DNA of 64,000 nucleotides from Streptomyces tendae (GTDB taxonomy: Bacteria; Actinomycetota; Actinomycetes; Streptomycetales; Streptomycetaceae). Positions 7,703 through 15,759 of this stretch are shown piece by piece. The notes beneath the pieces are model-generated. The model made no database searches and was not told the DNA's origin. It saw only the letters and a program-made list of their open reading frames with translations. The stretch lies in the NCBI RefSeq assembly GCF_008632955.1, contig NZ_CP043959.1, forward strand, positions 2,542,001 through 2,606,000, in the 5' to 3' direction. Position 1 is the stretch's first letter. Each line of letters begins with the position of its first letter. The translations under genes and the position numbers were made by a program.

Positions 7703-9166
7703 GTGTTCCTGACGATCAGTACCACCGGCTCCGCGCAGCGTCCGGCGACCGACCTCGGCCATCTGTTGCACAAGCATCCCGAGAAGGCGCAGGCGTTCTC
7801 CACGTCGTACGGCACGGCACACGTCCTCTACCCGGAGGCCGACGCCGAACGCTGCACGGCGGCGCTGCTGCTGGAGGTCGACGCGGTGGCACTGGTCCGG
7901 CGCGGCAAGGGCAAGGGCCGCGGCGGCGCCCCCGACGCCGCCCTCGCGCAGTACGTCAACGACCGCCCCTACGCGGCCTCCTCACTCCTCGCCGTCGCCC
8001 TCGGCGCCGTCTTCTCCAGCGCCATGCGCGGCGTGTGCACCGCCCGTCCGGAGCTCGTGGGCGCCCCGCTGCCGCTGCGCGTCGAGGTGCCCGTGCTGCC
8101 CGCACGCGGCGGCGCCGACCTGGTCCGCCGGCTGTTCGAGCCGCTCGGCTGGACGGTCACCGCCGAGCCCGTACCACTGGACACGGAGTTCCCCGACTGG
8201 GGCGACTCCCGTTACGTACGCCTGACCCTGGAGGCCGGCACCCTCACTCTCGCCGAGGCGCTGCGCCACCTCTACGTGCTGCTCCCCGTCCTGGACGACG
8301 CCAAGCACTACTGGGTCTCCTCCGACGAGGTCGACAAGCTGCTGCGCTCCGGCGACGGCTGGCTGCCCGACCACCCCGAGCGGGAGCTGATCACCCGCCG
8401 CTACCTCTCCCACCGCTGGTCGCTGACCCGGCAGGCGACGGAACGACTGGAGCTGGTCCGGCTGGCCGAGGCGGACGACACCGAGGTCGACGACCTCGAC
8501 AACGCCGTCGAGCCGGAGGCCGAGCAGGAGGAGAGGCCGGCCCCGCTGGCCGTGCAGCGCCGCGAGGCGATCCTGTCCGTGCTCCGCGCGTCCGGTGCCG
8601 CCCGGGTGCTGGACCTCGGCTGCGGCCAGGGCCACCTGGTGCAGGCACTGCTGAAGGACCCGGCGTTCACCGAGGTCATCGGCGTCGACGTGTCGATACG
8701 GGCGCTCACCATCGCCTCCCGGCGCCTGAAGCTGGACCGCATGGGGGAGCGGCAGGCGTCCCGCGTGACGCTGCTGCAGGGCTCTCTCGCCTACACCGAC
8801 AAGCGCCTCAAGGGCTACGACGCCGCCGTGCTCAGCGAGGTGATCGAGCACCTCGACCTGCCCCGGCTGCCCGCCCTGGAGTACGCGGTGTTCGGGTCGG
8901 CCCGCCCCCGGACCGTCTGCGTCACCACGCCCAACGTCGAGTACAACGTCCGCTGGGAGAGCCTGCCGGCCGGGCACGCCCGGCACGGCGACCACCGCTT
9001 CGAGTGGACCCGTGAGGAGTTCCGCGGCTGGGCCCGCACCGTCGCCGAACGGCACGGCTACGCCGTGGAGTTCCTGCCCGTCGGGCCGGACGACCCCGAG
9101 GTCGGACCGCCCACCCAGATGGCCGTGTTCCGGCTCGACACCCCGAAGGAGGCGAAGGCCGCATGA
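7703..9166 (+). CDS. hen1: Hen1, 3'-terminal RNA ribose 2'-O-methyltransferase
   Basis: A 487-residue bacterial Hen1. The N-terminal half (FLTISTTG..., about residues 1-250) matches the bacterial-specific domain that helps Pnkp ligate. The C-terminal half is the methyltransferase: the SAM loop is LDLGCGQG (303-310), and probable metal ligands are E379, E382 and H383 in SEVIEHL plus H431 in DHRFEW. The 52-residue spacing between the first Glu and the last His equals that of the characterised clostridial enzyme as I recall it. Hen1 methylates the 2'-OH at a break before sealing, protecting the repaired RNA. The start is GTG 7703; the stop overlaps pnkp by 4 bp. Confidence 0.93.
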   Translation: MFLTISTTGSAQRPATDLGHLLHKHPEKAQAFSTSYGTAHVLYPEADAERCTAALLLEVDAVALVRRGKGKGRGGAPDAALAQYVNDRPYAASSLLAVALGAVFSSAMRGVCTARPELVGAPLPLRVEVPVLPARGGADLVRRLFEPLGWTVTAEPVPLDTEFPDWGDSRYVRLTLEAGTLTLAEALRHLYVLLPVLDDAKHYWVSSDEVDKLLRSGDGWLPDHPERELITRRYLSHRWSLTRQATERLELVRLAEADDTEVDDLDNAVEPEAEQEERPAPLAVQRREAILSVLRASGAARVLDLGCGQGHLVQALLKDPAFTEVIGVDVSIRALTIASRRLKLDRMGERQASRVTLLQGSLAYTDKRLKGYDAAVLSEVIEHLDLPRLPALEYAVFGSARPRTVCVTTPNVEYNVRWESLPAGHARHGDHRFEWTREEFRGWARTVAERHGYAVEFLPVGPDDPEVGPPTQMAVFRLDTPKEAKAA

Positions 9167-11718
9167 GCACCACCGACACCGCCGCCGCACGCGGTCGTAC
9201 CCTGCCGGTCACCGACCTGTCCCTGGTCGTGCTGATCGGCGCCTCCGGCTCGGGCAAGTCCACCTTCGCCCGGCGTCACTTCAAGCCCACCGAGGTGATC
9301 TCCTCCGACTTCTGCCGGGGTCTGGTCGCCGACGACGAGAACGACCAGAGCGCCTCCCGCGACGCCTTCGACGTGCTGCACTACATCGCCGGCAAGCGCC
9401 TCGCGGCCGGCCGCCGCACCGTCGTCGACGCCACCAGCGTCCAGCAGGACGCCCGGCGCCAGCTGATCGACCTGGCCAAGCAGTACGACGTCCTGCCCAT
9501 CGCCATCGTCCTGGACGTGCCGGAGGACGTGTGCGCGCAGCGCAACGCGGCCCGCACGGACCGCGCCGACATGCCCCGCCGGGTCATCCGCCGCCACACC
9601 CGCGAACTCCGCCGCGGCCTGCGCCACCTGGAGCGCGAGGGCTTCCGCAAGGTGCACGTGCTGCGCGGCGTGGAGGAGATCGAGCACGCGACCGTCGTCA
9701 CCGAGAAGCGGTTCAACGACCTCACCCACCTCACCGGGCCGTTCGACATCGTCGGCGACATCCACGGCTGCTCCACCGAACTGGAGGCGCTGCTCGGCAA
9801 GCTGGGCTACGTCGACGGCGTCCACCTGGAGGGCCGCACCGCCGTGTTCGTCGGCGACCTCGTCGACCGGGGGCCCGACAGCCCCGGCGTGCTGCGCCGC
9901 GTGATGGCCATGGTGAAGTCGGGCAACGCCCTGTGCGTGCCCGGCAACCACGAGAACAAGTTCGGCCGCTACCTGAAGGGCCGCAACGTCCAGCACACCC
10001 ACGGACTCGCCGAGACCGTCGAGCAGATGGCGGGCGAGAGCGAGGAGTTCCGCACCGAGGTGCGGGAGTTCGTCGACGGACTGGTCAGCCACTACGTCCT
10101 CGACGGCGGCAACCTCGTGGTCTGCCACGCCGGTCTGCCCGAGAAGTACCACGGCCGCACCTCCGGGCGGGTCCGCAGTCACGCCCTCTACGGCGACACC
10201 ACCGGCGAGACCGACGAGTTCGGGCTGCCCGTGCGCTACCCGTGGGCGGAGGACTACCGAGGCCGGGCCGCCGTCGTCTACGGTCACACGCCCGTCCCCG
10301 AGGCGACCTGGCTGAACAACACCATCTGCCTGGACACCGGCGCGGTGTTCGGCGGCAAGCTCACCGCGCTGCGCTGGCCGGAGCGCGAGCTGGTCGACGT
10401 ACCGGCCGAGCGGGTCTGGTACGAGCCGGTCCGTCCGCTGCGCACCGAGGCGCCCGGCGGGCACGAGGGGCGTCCGCTGGACCTGGCGGACGTGCACGGC
10501 CGGCGGGTGGTGGACACCCGGCACATGGGCCGGGTGTCCGTGCGCGAGGAGAACGCCGCGGCTGCCCTGGAGGTGATGAGCCGCTTCGCGCTCGACCCGC
10601 GGCTGCTGCCGTACCTCCCGCCCACCATGGCGCCCACCGCCACCTCGCAGCTCGACGGCTACCTGGAGCACCCGGTGGAGGCCTTCGCCCGCTACGAGCA
10701 GGACGGCGTCGCCCGGGTGGTGTGCGAGGAGAAGCACATGGGCTCGCGCGCGGTCGCCCTGGTGTGCCGCGACGCGGGCGTGGCGGCCCGCCGCTTCGGC
10801 GCGGCCGGGGGCGGGACGGGCTCGCTGTACACCCGTACCGGCCGGCCGTTCTTCGACGACGCCGCCGTCACCGAGGAGATACTCGGCCGGCTGCGCACGG
10901 CGGTCGCCGACGCCGGGCTCTGGGAGGAGCTGGAGACGGACTGGCTGCTGCTGGACGCCGAGCTGATGCCCTGGTCGCTGAAGGCGTCCGGACTGCTGCG
11001 CACCCAGTACGCGGCGGTCGGCGCCGCGGCCGGCACCGTCTTCCCGGCCGCTCTCGCGGCCCTGGAAGGCGCCGCGGCCCGCGGGGTCGACGTCGGCGAG
11101 CTGCTGACCCGCCAGCGCGAGCGGGCGAGCGCGGCGGCCGGGTTCACCGACGCCTACCGCCGCTACTGCTGGACCACCGACGGGCTGGAGGGCGTGCGCC
11201 TCGCGCCGTTCCAGATCCTCGCCGTCCAGGGGCGCAGCCTGGCCGCCCTGCCGCACGACCGGCAGCTCGCCCTGATCGACCGCATGGTCGAGCACGACGC
11301 CACCGGCCTGCTGCGGACCACCCGCCGGCTCCACGTCGACACCGCCGACCCCGAGTCGGTGCGGGCCGGCGTGGACTGGTGGCTGGAGATGACCGGACGC
11401 GGCGGCGAGGGCATGGTCGTCAAGCCGGCCGAGGCCCTGGCCCGCGACGGCGCCGGACGCCTGGTGCAGCCCGGCATCAAGTGCCGCGGCCGGGAGTACC
11501 TGCGGATCATCTACGGTCCCGAGTACACCCGCCCGGAGAACCTGGCGCGGCTGCGGTCCCGCTTCCTCGGCCACAAGCAGTCCCTCGCGCTGCGCGAGTA
11601 CGCGCTCGGCCTGGAGGCCCTGGACCGCCTCGCCGACGGGGAGCCGCTGTGGCGGGTTCACGAGCCGGTGTTCGCGGTGCTCGCCCTGGAGTCGGAGCCG
11701 GTCGACCCGCGTCTGTGA
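9163..11718 (+). CDS. pnkp: Pnkp, polynucleotide kinase-phosphatase-ligase
   Basis: An 851-residue three-domain RNA end-healing and sealing enzyme. The N-terminal 5'-kinase has the P-loop GASGSGKST (26-34). The binuclear metallophosphatase has GDIHG (D199), GDLVDRGPDS (D232) and GNHE (N262-H263). The C-terminal adenylyltransferase domain has its nucleotide-attachment lysine probably at K524 in EEKHMG, with the later motifs GGEGMVVKP and GIKCRGREYL. It works with Hen1 to repair ribotoxin-cut RNA. ATG 9163 overlaps the hen1 stop (ATGA), so the stoichiometry is coupled. All catalytic motifs are intact and the length is normal for the family. Confidence 0.95.
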   Translation: MSTTDTAAARGRTLPVTDLSLVVLIGASGSGKSTFARRHFKPTEVISSDFCRGLVADDENDQSASRDAFDVLHYIAGKRLAAGRRTVVDATSVQQDARRQLIDLAKQYDVLPIAIVLDVPEDVCAQRNAARTDRADMPRRVIRRHTRELRRGLRHLEREGFRKVHVLRGVEEIEHATVVTEKRFNDLTHLTGPFDIVGDIHGCSTELEALLGKLGYVDGVHLEGRTAVFVGDLVDRGPDSPGVLRRVMAMVKSGNALCVPGNHENKFGRYLKGRNVQHTHGLAETVEQMAGESEEFRTEVREFVDGLVSHYVLDGGNLVVCHAGLPEKYHGRTSGRVRSHALYGDTTGETDEFGLPVRYPWAEDYRGRAAVVYGHTPVPEATWLNNTICLDTGAVFGGKLTALRWPERELVDVPAERVWYEPVRPLRTEAPGGHEGRPLDLADVHGRRVVDTRHMGRVSVREENAAAALEVMSRFALDPRLLPYLPPTMAPTATSQLDGYLEHPVEAFARYEQDGVARVVCEEKHMGSRAVALVCRDAGVAARRFGAAGGGTGSLYTRTGRPFFDDAAVTEEILGRLRTAVADAGLWEELETDWLLLDAELMPWSLKASGLLRTQYAAVGAAAGTVFPAALAALEGAAARGVDVGELLTRQRERASAAAGFTDAYRRYCWTTDGLEGVRLAPFQILAVQGRSLAALPHDRQLALIDRMVEHDATGLLRTTRRLHVDTADPESVRAGVDWWLEMTGRGGEGMVVKPAEALARDGAGRLVQPGIKCRGREYLRIIYGPEYTRPENLARLRSRFLGHKQSLALREYALGLEALDRLADGEPLWRVHEPVFAVLALESEPVDPRL

Positions 11719-11829
11719 GGCGGACGGGGGCGGAGGGCCGTACCTTCCGCCCCCCGCGGTTCCGCGTGCGGCGGACGGGATTCGCGGAGGGCAGGGGTGA
11801 ACCCGGGTTCGGGCGGTCAGGATGGAGGC

Positions 11830-13053
11830 ATGACCTACCACGTCGACTCCGAGGCCGGGCGGCTGCGCCGCGTCATCCTGCACCGGCCCGATATCGAGCT
11901 CAAAAGGCTCACCCCCAGCAACAAGGACGCCCTGCTCTTCGACGACGTGCTCTGGGTGCGCCGGGCGCGCGCCGAGCACGACGGGTTCGCCGACGTGCTG
12001 CGCGACCGAGGCGTCACCGTCCACCTCTTCGGCGACCTGCTCACCGAGACGCTGGAGCTCCCCGAGGCCCGCGCCCTTGTCCTGGACCGGGTCTTCGACG
12101 AGAAGGAGTACGGCCCGCTGGCCACCGACCACCTCCGGGCCGCGTTCGAGACGCTGCCCGCGCCGGAGCTGGCCGAGGTGCTGGTCGGCGGGATGACCAA
12201 GCGGGAGTTCCTGGACGCCCACCCGGAGCCGGTGTCCGTGCGCTTCCACGCCATGGAGCTCGACGACTTCCTGCTCGGCCCGCTGCCCAACCACCTGTTC
12301 ACCCGCGACACCTCCGCCTGGATCTACGACGGGGTCGCCATCAACGCCATGCGGTGGCCGGCCCGGCAGCGCGAGACCGTGCACTTCGAGGCGATCTACC
12401 GGCACCACCCGCTGTTCCGCAAGGAGTCCTTCCACCTCTGGTCCGAGGGACAGGCCGACTACCCGTCCACCATCGAGGGCGGGGACGTGCTGGTCATCGG
12501 CAACGGCGCGGTGCTGATCGGGATGAGCGAGCGCACCACCCCGCAGGCCGTGGAGATGCTCGCGCACAAACTCTTCGCGGCCGGCTCGGCCCGCACCATC
12601 GTCGCCCTGGACATGCCGAAAAGACGCGCGCTGATGCACCTCGACACCGTGATGACCATGGTCGACGGCGACACCTTCACCCAGTACGCGGGCCTCGGCA
12701 TGCTCCGCTCCTACACCATCGAGCCGGGCGCCGACGAGAAGGAGCTGAAGGTCACCGACCACCCGCCGGAGCACATGCACCGGGCGATCGCCGCCGCGCT
12801 CGGTCTGAGCGAGATCCGCGTGCTGACCGCCACGCAGGACGTGCACGCCGCCGAGCGGGAGCAGTGGGACGACGGCTGCAACGTCCTGGCCGTCGAACCG
12901 GGCGTGGTCGTCGCCTACGAGCGGAACGCCACCACCAACACCCACCTGCGCAAACAGGGCATCGAAGTGATAGAGATCCCGGGCAGCGAGCTGGGCCGGG
13001 GGAGGGGCGGGCCGCGCTGCATGAGCTGCCCCGTCGAGCGGGACGCCGTATAG
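11830..13053 (+). CDS. arcA: Arginine deiminase
   Basis: A 407-residue arginine deiminase, converting L-arginine to citrulline and ammonia. Family marks are the N-terminal [14 protein letters not shown], the FTRDTSAWI element, the [12 protein letters not shown] strand, and the catalytic cysteine C397 in the C-terminal RCMSCP. It starts at ATG 11830 with a good ribosome site (GGATGGAGGC). It is followed by an ornithine carbamoyltransferase gene in the same direction, so the first two steps of the arginine deiminase route are present. No carbamate kinase or arginine/ornithine exchanger is in the window. Confidence 0.93.
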   Translation: MTYHVDSEAGRLRRVILHRPDIELKRLTPSNKDALLFDDVLWVRRARAEHDGFADVLRDRGVTVHLFGDLLTETLELPEARALVLDRVFDEKEYGPLATDHLRAAFETLPAPELAEVLVGGMTKREFLDAHPEPVSVRFHAMELDDFLLGPLPNHLFTRDTSAWIYDGVAINAMRWPARQRETVHFEAIYRHHPLFRKESFHLWSEGQADYPSTIEGGDVLVIGNGAVLIGMSERTTPQAVEMLAHKLFAAGSARTIVALDMPKRRALMHLDTVMTMVDGDTFTQYAGLGMLRSYTIEPGADEKELKVTDHPPEHMHRAIAAALGLSEIRVLTATQDVHAAEREQWDDGCNVLAVEPGVVVAYERNATTNTHLRKQGIEVIEIPGSELGRGRGGPRCMSCPVERDAV

Positions 13054-13087
13054 ACGACGCTGTATAGAATTGCGGATCGTCGTATAG
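13048..13087. repeat. Three GTATAG direct repeats between arcA and arcB
   Basis: GTATAG occurs at 13048, 13062 and 13082 in an unusually AT-rich 70-bp gap. The last two copies fall within a cgacg...cgtcg dyad. The arrangement could be a regulator site or an internal promoter for the downstream gene. It does not resemble the E. coli ARG box. Confidence 0.4.
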
Positions 13088-13126
13088 ACTTCCATGGTTC
13101 GTGTCCCCCACCCCTGGAGCGCCCCC

Positions 13127-14134
13127 ATGGCGACAGTCCCGACCCCCCTCGCCGGCCGTCACTTCCTCAAGGAGGTCGACTTCTCCGCGGAGGAGTTCCG
13201 CGGCCTGCTGGAGCTGGCCGCGGAGCTGAAGACCGCCAAGCGGGCCGGGACCGAGACGCCGTACCTGCGCGGCAGGAACATCGCGCTGATCTTCGAGAAG
13301 ACCTCGACGCGCACCCGCTGCGCCTTCGAGGTCGCCGCCGCCGACCAGGGCGCCTCCACGACCTACCTGGATCCTTCCGGCTCGCAGATCGGCCACAAGG
13401 AGTCGGTGAAGGACACCGCCCGGGTGCTGGGCCGGATGTACGACGGGATCGAGTACCGGGGCGACAGCCAGGACAAGGTGGAGGAGCTGGCCGCCTACGC
13501 GGGCGTGCCCGTCTACAACGGCCTCACCGACGACTGGCACCCCACCCAGATGCTCGCCGACGTGCTCACCATGACCGAGCACAGCGGCAAGCCGCTCACG
13601 GAGACCGCCTTCGCCTATCTCGGCGACGCCCGCTTCAACATGGGCAACTCCTACCTGGTCACCGCGGCCCTGCTGGGCATGGACGTGCGCATCGTCGCCC
13701 CGAAGACCTACTGGCCCGCGCAGGAGGTCGTCGACCGGGCCCGCGAGCTCGCCGCGACCAGCGGCGCTCGCCTCACGCTCACCGAGGACATCGCCGAGGG
13801 GGTGACCGGCGCCGACTTCGTCGCCACCGACGTCTGGGTGTCCATGGGGGAGCCCAAGGACGTCTGGGACGAGCGGATCGCCGCCCTCGCGCCGTACGCG
13901 GTGACCATGGACGTGCTGCGCGCCACCGGCAACCCGGACGTGGGCTTCCTGCACTGCCTGCCGGCCTTCCACGACCTGGGCACCACGGTCGGCCGGGACG
14001 TGCACGAGACGCACGGCCTTCAGTCGCTGGAGGTGACCGACGAGGTGTTCGAGTCGGCGCACTCGCTGGTCTTCGACGAGGCGGAGAACCGCATGCACAC
14101 CATCAAGGCGGTCCTGGTCGCCACCCTCGGCTGA
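13127..14134 (+). CDS. arcB: Ornithine carbamoyltransferase (catabolic type by context)
   Basis: A 335-residue transcarbamylase. The carbamoyl-phosphate motif STRTR is at residues 60-64, the ornithine loop HCLPAFH at 276-282, and the typical [14 protein letters not shown] at the hinge. In the deiminase pathway it splits citrulline into ornithine and carbamoyl phosphate; the same fold serves arginine synthesis. Its position directly after arcA supports the catabolic role. The start chosen is ATG 13127 ([10 protein letters not shown]); an in-frame ATG at 13094 would add 11 residues without homology value. The AT-rich intergenic stretch upstream may carry its own promoter. Confidence 0.92.
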   Translation: MATVPTPLAGRHFLKEVDFSAEEFRGLLELAAELKTAKRAGTETPYLRGRNIALIFEKTSTRTRCAFEVAAADQGASTTYLDPSGSQIGHKESVKDTARVLGRMYDGIEYRGDSQDKVEELAAYAGVPVYNGLTDDWHPTQMLADVLTMTEHSGKPLTETAFAYLGDARFNMGNSYLVTAALLGMDVRIVAPKTYWPAQEVVDRARELAATSGARLTLTEDIAEGVTGADFVATDVWVSMGEPKDVWDERIAALAPYAVTMDVLRATGNPDVGFLHCLPAFHDLGTTVGRDVHETHGLQSLEVTDEVFESAHSLVFDEAENRMHTIKAVLVATLG

Positions 14135-14159
14135 GCCGCCGGCACCGTGGGCCGGCGGC
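14135..14159. terminator. Hairpin between convergent genes
   Basis: A gccgccggc / gccggcggc stem-loop immediately after the arcB stop lies between converging arcB and the ATP-binding protein gene. Confidence 0.6.
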
Positions 14160-14168
14160 CCCGGAGAC

Positions 14169-14612
14169 TCAGACCGGGCGCCGCTGGCCCGGCAGCCGGA
14201 ACCACACGGCCTTGCCGGACTCGGTGGGCCGGTGTCCGCAGGACGAGCTGAGCATGCGGATCAGCAGCAGCCCGCGCCCGTGCTCCTGCCACGGATCGGG
14301 CAGGCCGGGGTCGGGCCGGGTGAGGTCACGGGGCGGCTCCGGGTCGGCGTCGTGCACCTCCACCTGGAAGCCGGTCGGCAGCAGCCGTACGACCAGCTCT
14401 ATCGGGGCGGGGCCCGAGGTGTGCTCCACGGCGTTCGCCACCAGTTCCGCCGTCAGCAGCTCCGCCGTGTCGCAGTCGGCGGTGTGCTCCCGCTCGGCCA
14501 GCGCGGTGCGCACCAGCGCACGCGCGACCGGCACTGCCGCGGTGGTGTGCGGCAGCGCGACGCGCCAGGAGGTGGATGCGGCGGGGGGTTCGTACACAGT
14601 CGTTCCGTTCAT
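14169..14612 (-). CDS. RsbW-like ATP-binding protein (anti-sigma factor type)
   Basis: A 147-residue GHKL ATPase-fold protein of the serine kinase/anti-sigma class abundant in streptomycetes. The N-box is AELVANAVEHTSG, and the G1 region is GRGLLLIRMLSSSCGHR, ending in the usual VWFRLPG strand. Such proteins bind and may phosphorylate anti-anti-sigma partners; no partner gene is adjacent, so the target is unknown. The start at ATG 14612 has GGGAG about 10 nt upstream; the longer frame to 14732 is Pro/Arg-rich and looks non-coding. It is a single gene on this strand. Confidence 0.8.
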   Translation of the reverse strand: MNGTTVYEPPAASTSWRVALPHTTAAVPVARALVRTALAEREHTADCDTAELLTAELVANAVEHTSGPAPIELVVRLLPTGFQVEVHDADPEPPRDLTRPDPGLPDPWQEHGRGLLLIRMLSSSCGHRPTESGKAVWFRLPGQRRPV

Positions 14613-14926
14613 GGAGCAGGCGCTCCCGTGTTCGAGTGCCCATGGTACGGCGCCCGGAACCCGGGCCCCGCCCGGGGAGGGGCGGTACCGCGGCCCTGCC
14701 CGGGCGCGCCGTCCGGAGCTGCGCCCCGGCACCGGCGGCCTACCCGCGCCGCGGCCCCGCCTCCCGTACCCGCCCTCACCGTTACCGAGGCGTCGACGAT
14801 CCGTGACGCGTGTGACGGCGCCCGAACGGCGTATCGCGCAGTCGTGACGACAGTCACCGACAGGTGATAACTTCGAGGGGCAGACCTCAGTGAGCCGCGC
14901 AGTGCCCGCCCGAGGAGGCCGCCCTC
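14613..14926. other. Intergenic control region, 314 bp
   Basis: Divergent region between the RsbW-like gene and the catabolic operon. It holds the TGAC-N4-GTCA dyad and a GTGATAAC-like stretch that could serve as a -10 region, plus the catabolic operon leader. I see no extra gene. Confidence 0.6.
14845..14856. promoter_or_regulatory. TGAC-N4-GTCA operator, catabolic operon 1
   Basis: The dyad TGACgacaGTCA lies 70 bp before the enoyl-CoA hydratase start. It sits in a longer block shared with the promoter of the acyl-CoA dehydrogenase operon: GTATCG a few bases upstream and GATAAC-T/C-TCG 10-16 bases downstream. PaaX, encoded in the same cluster, is the obvious candidate regulator. Confidence 0.65.
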
Positions 14927-15754
14927 ATGAGTCCCTTCACCGGCTCCGCCGCCCGCACCGCGCGCTGGGAGCATCTGCGCGTCGAGCTCGCCGACGGCGT
15001 CGCCACCGTCACCCTCGCCCGCCCCGGCAAACTGAACGCGCTCACCTTCGGCGCCTACGCCGACCTGCGCGACCTGCTCGCCGAGCTGTCCCGCGAGCGG
15101 GCCGTCCGCGCGCTGGTGCTGGGCGGGGAGGGGCGCGGCTTCTGCTCCGGCGGTGACGTCGACGAGATCATCGGCGCCACCCTCGGCATGGACACCGCCC
15201 GGCTGCTCGACTTCAACCGGATGACCGGCCAGGTGGTGCGGGCCGTACGGGAGTGCCCGTTCCCGGTGGTCGCCGCGGTGCACGGGGTGGCGGCCGGCGC
15301 CGGCGCGGTCCTCGCGCTGGCCGCGGACTTCCGGGTCGCCGACCCCACCGCCCGCTTCGCCTTCCTGTTCACCCGGGTCGGCCTGTCCGGCGGCGACATG
15401 GGCGCGGCCTACCTGCTGCCCCGGGTCGTCGGCCTCGGCCACGCCACCCGGCTGCTGATGCTGGGCGAACCGGTGCACGCGCCGGAGGCCGAGCGCATCG
15501 GCCTGATCAGCGCGCTCGCCGACGAGGGCGGCGCGGACACGGCGGCCAGGGACCTGGCCCGCCGCCTCGCCGACGGCCCGGCGCTCGCGTACGCCCAGAC
15601 CAAGGCCCTGCTCACAGCCGAGCTGGACATGCCGCTCGCGGCGTCGGTGGAGCTGGACGCCTCCACCCAGGCCCTCCTGATGCACGGCGAGGACTACGCG
15701 GAGTTCCACGCCGCCTTCACGGAGAAACGCCCCCCGAAGTGGCGGGGAAGGTGA
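14927..15754 (+). CDS. Enoyl-CoA hydratase/isomerase family protein
   Basis: A 275-residue crotonase-fold enzyme. It has the CoA and oxyanion-hole segments RPGKLNALTFGAY and GEGRGFCSGGDVDEI, then AAVHGVAAGAGAVLALAADFRVAD and RVGLSGGDMGAAYLLPRVVG. It starts at ATG 14927 with a strong GAGGAGG site. Its stop lies within 6 bp of the next gene's start. As the first gene of the operon with the fused monooxygenase/reductase, it probably hydrates or cleaves a ring-derived CoA thioester in aromatic acid breakdown. The missing classical Glu pair means the exact reaction cannot be assigned. Confidence 0.85.
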   Translation: MSPFTGSAARTARWEHLRVELADGVATVTLARPGKLNALTFGAYADLRDLLAELSRERAVRALVLGGEGRGFCSGGDVDEIIGATLGMDTARLLDFNRMTGQVVRAVRECPFPVVAAVHGVAAGAGAVLALAADFRVADPTARFAFLFTRVGLSGGDMGAAYLLPRVVGLGHATRLLMLGEPVHAPEAERIGLISALADEGGADTAARDLARRLADGPALAYAQTKALLTAELDMPLAASVELDASTQALLMHGEDYAEFHAAFTEKRPPKWRGR

Positions 15755-15759
15755 CCCCG

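Noticed and set aside
9058..13128. 1356-residue open frame on the minus strand
   Set aside because: It mirrors the hen1/pnkp/arcA/arcB genes; its composition (Val/Gly/Leu/His-rich with no domains) is that of antisense to high-GC genes.
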